Source of the DNA: Aureococcus anophagefferens | Taxonomy: Eukaryota > Sar > Pelagophyceae > Pelagomonadales > Pelagomonadaceae | DNA length: 11,843 nucleotides | Reading direction: 5' to 3' | Assembly (NCBI RefSeq): GCF_000186865.1 | Contig: NW_008705605.1 | Coordinates: 115,249-127,091, forward strand | Shown here: positions 6,680-11,843 of the stretch, piece after piece | Layout: every line of letters starts with the position of its first letter | Numbering within the stretch: the stretch's first letter is position 1 | Notes under the pieces: model-generated | What the model was told of the DNA's origin: nothing | The model's input: only the letters and a program-made list of their open reading frames with translations | Databases searched by the model: none | Program-made: the position numbers and the translations under genes

Positions 6680-8000
6680 ATGGTCGACGACGTCGTGCTC
6701 ACGCTCGAGCCGCAGATGGTCCGGCTCGAGGACCGGACGCCGGGCCTCGCGGCGACGCGCCGGCGGGCGCTCGCGGCCTTCTCGCAGGTGCCGCACGGCG
6801 TGCTGCCGGCCGTCGAGCCGACGCGGCCCGCGAAAGTGCTGCGCGCGCTCGGCTCGCGCGCCGTCAAGGCCGCGACGGGCTTCGTGCCCGTCGCGTTCAT
6901 GTCGGACCCGCGCGGCCGCCGCTACGACGCGCAAGGCGCCTTCGCCCCGACGTGCCAGGGCGACGGCAAGCCGCGGCCGGTCCCGCGCGGCTGGGACGGC
7001 GCCGCGCGGCTGAAGATGCTGCCCGCGCCGGCGTCCCGTGGCCGCGACGATGTTCGAGAGATGAAAACAATGAGACATCATCACCGTCGTGCTTCGTAGG
7101 CCCGTGCTGCTCACGGCCGCGTTTCAGACGCTCGGCCCGCGCCTCGCGAAATGGTGCGAGGCCATGCGCCTCGCGTGCGGCACCTCGGACCTCCCCACTT
7201 CCATCTCCGACGCCTACGAGCGCGACGCGGCGCGCGGCGTCCTCAAGACCCGCCAGAACCAGACGCGGCTCACGCCGTCGTCGCTGCGGCGCGGGCTCGA
7301 GGACGGCCTGCCGAGCAACTCGGCGGAGGCCCTCGGGGCCGCGGTCCTCGCCGCGCGCGCCGCCGCAGGTCTTCTCTTCTACGCCATGCTCCACATCAAC
7401 GTGTTCGCGGGCTGCGGCGTCGCGACCGTGGGCAAGGTCCGCGCGGCCGTCCGCGGCGGCGCGAAGCGCGTCGTCGTCGTCGCCGTCGACTGCGTCGAGT
7501 GGCGCCTCGAGTTCCAGCGCCTCATGCTCGAGGAGCTCCAGCGCGAGCTCGCGGCCGAGGGCTTCATCTTCGAGCTCATCTTCGAGGCGCAGGTCGTCCT
7601 CGTCACGGCGGCCAACGGCCCGGACCTCGTCGCGGGCTGGGCGGCGCGCGCGCGCGCCTTCGCGCGCGAGGGCGGCCCGGGCGCGATCGCGACGATCCAC
7701 CTGTCGCCCGACTGCTCGCGCGCGAGCGGCGTCCACACGGCGCGCATGACGCCCGCCCAGCGGCGCGCGCGCGAGGCCCGCGGCGCCGACGACGTCGCCG
7801 AGGGCCTCGCGCTGCTCCGCGCCGCGGAGGCCTCCGGCGCCTTCGTCGCCGGCACCTGGGAGTGCAGCATCAAGAGCCTCAAGGCGCCCGCGGGCGCGGC
7901 CGCCGGCGCGGCGGACTCCATCGCCTCGCGCGTCAAGCGCAAGGCGCCGCCGCCGCGCCTCCTGTCGCGGCCCAAGCGGAGCTGCGCCTCCTACGCCTAG
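6680..8000 (+). CDS. Cytosine-5 DNA methylase-like protein (two exons, family tentative)
   Basis: Modelled as join(6680-7020, 7100-8000), 413 residues, starting in a strong gccATGG context. Residues 1-113 (exon 1) are unrecognised. Exon 2 contains LHINVFAGCGVATVGKV (near 211-227), similar to the SAM-binding FxGxG motif I. It is followed by VVVVAVDCVEWRLEFQ (motif II-like acidic residue), and then GAIATIHLSPDCSRASG (near 309-324), where PDC matches the catalytic PC of the PPCQ motif IV. A helix rich in A/E/R follows (REARGADDVAEGLALLRAAE), then TWEC where ENV/ENP would be expected. The pattern resembles divergent algal and viral C5-methylase-like proteins, but the Glu of ENV is not evident and the target-recognition domain seems absent. 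The Lys/Arg-rich C-terminus could bind nucleic acid or be a nuclear signal. The donor choice is uncertain (see the intron entry). Divergent from the small ankyrin gene and convergent with the membrane protein gene. Confidence 0.5.
7021..7099 (+). other. Intron of the methylase-like gene (probable GC-AG, 79 bp)
   Basis: The exon 1 frame reaches a stop (TAG at 7097-7099) and the exon 2 frame has a TGA near 7070, so an intron is needed. The acceptor TTCGTAG at 7099 is clear. No GT donor is in phase; GC donors at 7018, 7021 and 7027 all are. 7021 is favoured because GCCCGCGC at the donor and GCCCGTGC after the acceptor agree at 7 of 8 positions, like the target duplications of the introners. Part of the interior (about 7050-7085) is much AT-richer than its flanks. 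Confidence 0.5.
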
Positions 8001-8075
8001 GCGCGGCGCCTCGGCGGCGGTCGCGCCCGCCCCCGCCCCCGCGTCCGCCCCCGCCCCGCGCTCCCCCGAAGTCCC
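8001..8075. repeat. C-rich low-complexity spacer between convergent stops
   Basis: The 75 bp between the stop of the methylase-like gene and the stop of the membrane protein gene are dominated by reiterated CCCCCGC motifs (about 8025-8060). I see no terminator hairpin or polyadenylation signal that I can name. Confidence 0.5.
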
Positions 8076-8822
8076 TTACAGCGCGTCGAACCGTCGCTGG
8101 GCCGCGCGGCAGCGCGCGACGGCCGCGTCGCCGGGCCGCGTCGTCGGGAGCGCGTCGCGGCGCCCGAGGATGCCCCGCTTCGCCTCGACGTAGACCGCGG
8201 CGAGGGGCCCGTAGAGGACGCCGTAGAAGAGCGGCGCGTCGAGGAGCTCCAGGGGCAGGCCGAGCCGCTCGAAGGCCGAGATGAGGACGAGGAAGACGAG
8301 CGAGATGGCGACGGCGAGGAGCGGGTAGACGGGCGCGACGAGGAGCGCGGCGCGCGCGAGCTCGCGCGCGAAGACGCCCGCGTCGAGGCGCGGCGACCGG
8401 CGGCAGTCGGCGTAGAGCGCGGCGACGTAGGCCGCGGCGGCGACGAACGCGCGCGGCGCGTGGCGCGCCGAGGCCCCGGCGAAGGCGTAGCACGCGGCCC
8501 AGCAGGCCGCGAAGAGCAAGGCGGCGGCGGCGGGGACCACGGTGCGCCCCCGCCGCGCGGCGAGGCTGCAGACGACGGCGGACGCGACGGCGGCCTCGAG
8601 GGTCGCGGCGCCGCCGCGCGCGCCCGCGACGGCCGCGAAGGCGCGGAGGTCACCGGCGCCCGGCGCGAGGGCGCAGAAGACGTTGACGGCCGCGGCGCCG
8701 GCGGCGGCGCGGCGCGCGGCGGGCCGCCGCAGCAGCGACGACGGCCCGGCGCCGTCGTCGGCGCAGAGCCACTCGCTCCCGAGGAACGTGACGAACACGG
8801 CGTTGGCGACCTCGCGCAGCAT
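8076..8822 (-). CDS. Multipass membrane protein, unknown function
   Basis: Single exon, 248 residues from the first ATG at 8822 (MLREVANAVFVTF); the open frame continues upstream only through non-ATG codons. About five or six hydrophobic segments are visible: near 41-55, 72-88, 96-117, 124-138, 157-184 (the longest, LVAPVYPLLAVAISLVFLVLI) and 196-213. A short Arg-rich C-terminal tail follows. No catalytic motif, metal site or known transporter signature stands out. The pattern YGVLYGPLAAVYVEAKRGILGRR near 200-222 would be the best search seed. The opposite strand also has an open frame (ending at 9128), but it reads as Arg/Gly low-complexity, so the minus strand is preferred. It could equally be a thylakoid, ER or plasma-membrane protein; I do not recognise the family. 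Confidence 0.6.
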   Translation of the reverse strand: MLREVANAVFVTFLGSEWLCADDGAGPSSLLRRPAARRAAAGAAAVNVFCALAPGAGDLRAFAAVAGARGGAATLEAAVASAVVCSLAARRGRTVVPAAAALLFAACWAACYAFAGASARHAPRAFVAAAAYVAALYADCRRSPRLDAGVFARELARAALLVAPVYPLLAVAISLVFLVLISAFERLGLPLELLDAPLFYGVLYGPLAAVYVEAKRGILGRRDALPTTRPGDAAVARCRAAQRRFDAL

Positions 8823-8897
8823 CGCGGCGAACGCGTTGCTGCTATGCAGCGGTCGCGCGCTGCCGTCGACGCCGATGCAGAGCGAAGAGCTCAAACC

Positions 8898-9128
8898 ATG
8901 CTCTCACAGATCAACGAGACGGCACCGTTAACGCGTTCTCAAGTTTACCTCGAAGGCGTTTCCAGCGCCGATGATGTCGGCCTGAGGCTCCCCGACGGTC
9001 GGCTCAGCGCGCTGACGACGGCGGAGGCGTCGGTGTGCCTCAGCGTGAACCAGGCGTCGTCTATCCAGTCCCTGGGCATCACCTGCGAGAGCGTCACCGT
9101 CGGCCACAACCCGACGAAGCTCGTCTGA
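8898..9128 (+). CDS. Doubtful small ORF (76 codons) upstream of the ankyrin gene
   Basis: ATG at 8898 opens 76 codons ending in TGA at 9126-9128, just 8 bp before the ankyrin ATG at 9137. The predicted peptide (MLSQINETAPLTRSQVYLEG at the start) has ordinary composition, unlike the Arg-rich shadow frames nearby, and the DNA is less GC-rich than its surroundings. It could be a small protein, an upstream ORF in the ankyrin mRNA, or a first exon whose junction I cannot find. No family is recognised. The rest of the 8823-9136 interval should hold the divergent promoters. Confidence 0.25.
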   Translation: MLSQINETAPLTRSQVYLEGVSSADDVGLRLPDGRLSALTTAEASVCLSVNQASSIQSLGITCESVTVGHNPTKLV

Positions 9129-9136
9129 GGCAGCCC

Positions 9137-10499
9137 ATGGCGTCGCGGCGCGCCCTGGAGGGCGTGCAGGTCATGGGCGTGCGGAGCGCCGGGCGGCGGC
9201 GGCGCGCGGGCGACGCCGGCGCCACGGGCGCCCTGCTCACCATCGGTGCGTCCCGCCCCCCCGCGCGTCGCGGGGACCCAACTTCAAAGGCTCCTTTCTC
9301 GGCCGTTTTCCACTCGTTTCGGCTGATTTTTGGACGAGCGATCATCTCTCGGAACGGTCTCGAAGCGTGAATGCTTTTCCTGGAACGCGCGCGCGCGGAA
9401 CACTCACGTTGAAGCGACGTTGAATCTCCCCGCGCGCTTAGGGAGCGACCGGACGGACGCGCACTACGCGTGCCAGAGCGGGCGGGCCGACGTCCTCGAG
9501 GACGCGATCCGCGCGGGCATCGACCTGAGCGTGCCCGACAAGCGCGGCCCGCCGCGCCGCCGCGCGCGGGACCCGCCGCGACGCCCCCCCCCCCCCCCCG
9601 CGCCCGCAGGCACGGCCACACGGCGCTCCACTGCGCCTGCGCCCGCGGCGCGCGGTCCTGCGTGCGGCTCCTGCTGCGCCACGCGGCGAACGAGGACGCG
9701 CTCGAGGCCGAGTTCGGCAAGGTCCGCGTGAACGCGCGCGACCGCGCGGGCCGGACGCCGCTCCACGCGGCGGCGGCGGCCAGGGCGGCACGAGAGAGCG
9801 ACATTCCCAACTTCAAAGGCTCCTAGCTCGGCCATTTTCCACTCGTTTTGGCTGATTTTTGGACGAGCGATCATCTCTCGGAACGGTCTCGAAGCGTGGA
9901 TGCTTTTCCTGGAACGCGCGCGCGCGGAACACGCACGTTGAAGCGACGTTGAATCACCCGTGTGCTGCCCAGGCGGCGGCGGGCGACCCGGAGATCATCG
10001 ACATGCTCGTCACCGCCGGCGCGGAGACGCAGGCCATGGACGCGAACCTCGAGACGGCCATCGACGTCTCGGGCTCCGCCGCCGCGCACGTCAAGCTCGC
10101 GGCCGTCGCGGGCGTCTACAACGCGCGCGAGCGCCACGAGACGGCCGTGCTGCGCGTCCGCAACGCGCGCGCGCTCGCGCCCGGCGGCATCTACGACCTC
10201 TACCGCGGCGCGCGCGTCGCGCCGCGCCCCCCCCGCGCGTCGTCCCCCGCCGAGACGCGCCGCCGCGGCGCAGGTGCGACGAGGAGCGCGACCTCGTCGA
10301 GGAGATCCGCGACATCGCGCGGCGCACGAAGGAGGCCGAGGCGCGCTACATGATGCAGCGCGAGCTCAACGTCCACAGCTCCAAGAGCAACCGGCGCCGG
10401 TCGACGTACCACGCGACGCAGCGGAGATCGACGGTCGCCGCCTCGGCGGACAACTCCAGCGCCGCCGCCTTCCTCCGGAGCCTCGGCCACGCCGTGTAA
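9137..10499 (+). CDS. Ankyrin-repeat protein, five exons
   Basis: Join(9137-9245, 9442-9541, 9610-9766, 9973-10211, 10274-10499) totals 831 nt and gives 276 residues in one frame. The frame choice is supported because each junction restores ankyrin consensus: DRTDAHYACQSGRADVLEDAIRAG (39-62), DKHGHTALHCACARG (69-83) with VRLLLRHAA, DRAGRTPLHAAAGDPEIIDM (114-133) with LVTAGA, then a degenerate unit (ANLETAID). After the repeats come VLRVRNARALAPGGIYDLYRGA and a charged helical segment, DEERDLVEEIRDIARRTKEAEARYMMQRE (about 204-232), probably coiled coil, then a Ser/Arg-rich tail. It probably acts as a protein-protein adaptor; the partner is unknown. Four introns interrupt fewer than 280 codons, two of them introner-related. 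The start at 9137 is the first in-frame ATG after the stop of the small upstream ORF; an upstream exon cannot be excluded. Confidence 0.72.
9246..9441 (+). mobile_element. Introner subfamily B, copy 4 (196-bp GT-AG intron)
   Basis: Intron 1 of the five-exon ankyrin gene: ATCG|GTGCGTCC to CGCTTAG|GGAGCGAC, phase 1. From about 9277 to 9425 it is nearly identical to copy 5 (six substitutions over roughly 150 bp) and shares the TCGGCTGATTTTTGGACGA core and the TTGAAGCGACGTTGAA end motif with the 211-bp family. The outer ~30 bp at the left are unlike copy 5. The flanks GTGCGTCC and GAGCGACC agree at 6 of 8 positions, which may be a decayed target duplication. Confidence 0.72.
9542..9609 (+). other. 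GC-AG intron 2 of the ankyrin gene (68 bp)
   Basis: GACAA|GCGCGGCC to GCCCGCAG|GCACGG joins to DKHGHTALH, a textbook ankyrin motif, and no in-phase GT exists. It contains a 16-nt C tract at 9584-9599 before the acceptor, in the place of the usual polypyrimidine tract. It is not an introner. Confidence 0.7.
9767..9972 (+). mobile_element. Introner subfamily B, copy 5 (206-bp GC-AG intron)
   Basis: Intron 3 of the ankyrin gene, phase 0. GCGGCGGC occurs at 9767-9774 and again at 9973-9980, giving a 198-bp element plus one 8-bp duplication; the duplicated sequence is itself low-complexity. The donor GC is in the duplication and the acceptor is TGCTGCCCAG. Splicing yields TPLHAAAGDPEIIDM, an intact ankyrin unit. 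The core at about 9806-9954 is almost identical to copy 4, 0.5 kb upstream. Confidence 0.8.
10212..10273 (+). other. GC-AG intron 4 of the ankyrin gene (62 bp)
   Basis: Donor GCGCGTCG and acceptor GGCGCAG|GTGCGAC join YDLYRGA to CDEERDLVEE. A GT (at 10216) exists but is in the wrong phase, so GC is inferred. The interior is C-rich. Not an introner. Confidence 0.6.
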
Positions 10500-10567
10500 A
10501 AAGAGGGAGACGTCGACCGCAACGTGGGCGCACGGTGTCCGAGGGCACGGAAGCCCCGGAGTATAGC

Positions 10568-11122
10568 ATGGCGACGCCGAGCGGCGGCCTCCAGACGGCG
10601 ACGGTGCTCGGCATCGTGCCGGCGGCGCAGCCCCGGGCGGTCCTCGCGCAGCCCGGCGCCGCGCCGCCCGTCGTCGCGGCGGCGCAGCCCATGGGCGCGG
10701 CGCCGACGCCGCACGCCACGGTCGTCGCGGCGCAGCCCGTCGTCGCGACGGCCGTCGTCGGCGGCGCCCCGGCCTACGCCGCCGTGGCCGGCGCGCCGCC
10801 CGTCGCCGCCCAGGCCGTCGCCTACGGCGGCCCCTGCGCGCCGCCGGCGGGCGCCCGGGGCCAGTACGTCTACGCGGGCGCCCGGGGCCAGTACGTCTAC
10901 CGGCGCACGGCCGGCGGCGTCGTCGTCGTCGGCCGCGTGAACCCGAACGGCGTCGTCGAGTTCGAGGAGGAGCGCTACTGCGGCGTCGTGTCCTGCTGCA
11001 TCGCGAGCGTCCTCATCCTCCTCGGCCTCTTCCCCGTCGCGCTCTGCGTGCCCTGCTGCCCCTGCGACCGGCGGCGGCGGACGCGGCCGCCGTACCCCAT
11101 GGCGCACACCGACGGGCTCTAA
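10568..11122 (+). CDS. Small Ala/Pro-rich membrane protein with Cys-rich tail
   Basis: Single exon, 184 residues from ATG at 10568, 68 bp after the ankyrin stop on the same strand. Residues 1-95 are low-complexity Ala/Val/Pro with recurring VAAQP motifs. GARGQYVYA is encoded twice in tandem (about 95-111), then GGVVVVGRVNPNGVVEFEEE. The conserved-looking part is YCGVVSCCIASVLILLGLFP (138-157), one hydrophobic segment flanked by Cys, followed by CVPCCPCDRRRR (160-171). A disordered Pro/Gln/Tyr-rich N-terminus plus one span with CCxCD resembles BRI3- or LITAF-like small endomembrane proteins, but I cannot place it in either family. The cysteines just outside the span are candidates for palmitoylation or metal binding. 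Its stop lies 19 bp from the stop of the convergent G6PD gene. Confidence 0.65.
   Translation: MATPSGGLQTATVLGIVPAAQPRAVLAQPGAAPPVVAAAQPMGAAPTPHATVVAAQPVVATAVVGGAPAYAAVAGAPPVAAQAVAYGGPCAPPAGARGQYVYAGARGQYVYRRTAGGVVVVGRVNPNGVVEFEEERYCGVVSCCIASVLILLGLFPVALCVPCCPCDRRRRTRPPYPMAHTDGL
10847..10900 (+). repeat. 27-bp perfect in-frame tandem duplication
   Basis: Units 10847-10873 and 10874-10900 are identical and begin GCGGGCGCCCGGGG. Each adds nine codons encoding AGARGQYVY (Gly in some registers), so copy number can change without frameshift. Confidence 0.85.
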
Positions 11123-11141
11123 GACTCGGAGACGCGCGCCC

Positions 11142-11843
11142 CTAGCGGCCCGAGCGCGCGTCGGGGCTCGGGAGGCGGTCGTCCCGCGGCGGCGGCGGCC
11201 GCGGCGGCGCGGCGGCGGCGGCGCCGCCGCCGAGGAGCCGGGCCACGGAGGGCCCCCGGGAGCCGAAGGCGTAGCGCTCGGGCTTCGCCGTGCGCGCCGC
11301 GAGGGCGGCGAGGGCCGGCGAGAAGACGGCCCAGGCCGCGTCGAGCTCGTCGACGCCGACGAAGTTCGTCGCGTCGCCGCGGAGCACCTGCGTGGAAATC
11401 GACCGCTGGTCTGGGACGTCCCGACCAAACTTTGAAATTCTCTAGCTCGGTCAAATCGAAGTCGATTCGGCTGATTTTTGGACGGATCGATTGCTCGCAT
11501 CGAGTTCTCGAAGCCCGGCCGAAGAGTTTGTGTCGAACCTTTCAAATACGCGCACATTGAAGTCGGGTTGAAGATTTGAGTTCTTCGCCGCGGAGCACCT
11601 CGAGCAGGAGCCGCTCGTACGCGTCGGGCATGTCGCGCGACTCCGACGGCGTGTAGAGCAGGTTCATGCGCCGGGGCTCGAGCTTCAGGGACGTGTGGAG
11701 GCCGGGCACGCGGTTCATGACGCGCCAGTAGATGCACTCGTCGGGCTGCACGCGGACGACGAGCTCGTTCGGCGCGGCGTCGCCGACGTCGGCGACGGCG
11801 CCGGCGACGGCGTGGAAGCGGATGCGCACCTCGACCTTCTTCC
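11142..11843 (-). CDS. zwf/G6PD: Glucose-6-phosphate dehydrogenase, C-terminal part (partial at right edge)
   Basis: Complement(11142-11387, 11599->11843): the last 162 or so residues; the N-terminal NADP-binding part lies beyond the window. G6PD oxidises glucose-6-phosphate to 6-phosphogluconolactone with NADP+, the entry to the oxidative pentose phosphate pathway. Recognisable C-terminal signatures: VEVRIRFHAV, NELVVRVQPDECIYWRVMN, KPGLxxx-like VPGLHTSLKLE, PDAYERLLLEVLRGD, VGVDELDAAWAVFSPAL and YAFGSRGP. All are in the expected order and spacing for the family. An introner splits ...LLLEV from LRGD at phase 0, and removing it restores the motif exactly. The extreme C-terminus is an Ala/Pro/Arg-rich tail of about 35 residues. 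Whether this is the cytosolic or plastid isoform cannot be judged without the N-terminus. Confidence 0.92.
11388..11598 (+). mobile_element. Introner copy 3 (211 bp), inserted in reverse relative to its gene
   Basis: Intron of the minus-strand G6PD gene. GTGCTCCG is present at 11598-11591 and 11387-11380 on the gene strand, bracketing a 203-bp element at 11388-11590. Donor CTCGAG|GTGCTCCG, acceptor GATTTCCACGCAG. The core TCGGCTGATTTTTGGACGG runs on the plus strand, antisense to G6PD, whereas copies 1 and 2 are in the sense orientation of their gene. The acceptor is therefore provided by the opposite terminus of the element. Same length and same family as copies 1 and 2. Confidence 0.9.

Noticed and set aside
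10346..11737. A 463-codon minus-strand frame over the ankyrin tail, the Cys-tailed gene and the G6PD 3' end.
   Set aside because: It is in a different frame from G6PD, crosses the introner and is Arg/Ala low-complexity throughout.

Overview
The window looks like nuclear DNA of a GC-rich, gene-dense unicellular alga, most likely a stramenopile of the pelagophyte type (Aureococcus-like). That assignment is inference. It rests on very high GC with GC-rich codons, spliceosomal introns in about half the genes, ankyrin-repeat genes, almost no intergenic space, and repeated intron-sized elements resembling the introner elements described for Aureococcus and Micromonas. Nothing suggests a bacterium or organelle: there are no operons or ribosome binding sites, and two genes encode secretory signal or membrane proteins with N-glycosylation sequons or a DHHC-type core.

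Layout. 156-2186 (-): four-exon ATP-grasp-like gene of the DUF6815/Cj0069 type. 2187-3214: the only long gene-free stretch, of lower GC, with inverted repeats. 3215-4168 (-): non-canonical DHHC-type (DHVC) S-acyltransferase-like membrane protein. It starts only 21 bp from the ATG of a divergent gene, 4190-5863 (+), encoding a secreted or type I membrane glycoprotein of unknown function. 5996-6586 (-): small ankyrin protein. 6680-8000 (+): two-exon protein whose C-terminal half resembles cytosine-5 DNA methylases. 8076-8822 (-): multipass membrane protein. 8898-9128 (+): doubtful small ORF. 9137-10499 (+): five-exon ankyrin protein. 10568-11122 (+): Ala/Pro-rich single-pass protein with a Cys-rich tail. 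11142-11843 (-): C-terminal part of glucose-6-phosphate dehydrogenase, running off the right edge.

The most interesting content is the introns. Three introns in two unrelated genes, at 514-724, 1205-1415 and 11388-11598, are the same repeat and all exactly 211 bp: a 203-bp element plus one copy of an 8-bp target-site duplication (TSD). The duplication itself begins with GT or GC and supplies the 5' splice site, and the element end supplies the CAG acceptor, so splicing restores the uninterrupted gene exactly. The G6PD copy is inserted in the opposite orientation and still forms a 211-bp intron, because both ends carry a usable acceptor. Two further introns (9246-9441 and 9767-9972) belong to a related shorter subfamily. 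Six of the nine introns deduced here appear to use GC-AG rather than GT-AG boundaries.

The genes do not form an obvious pathway. Nothing in the window encodes a transposase, so the introners must be mobilised in trans if they are active. All splice models come from reading frames and protein-family continuity and have not been checked against transcripts.
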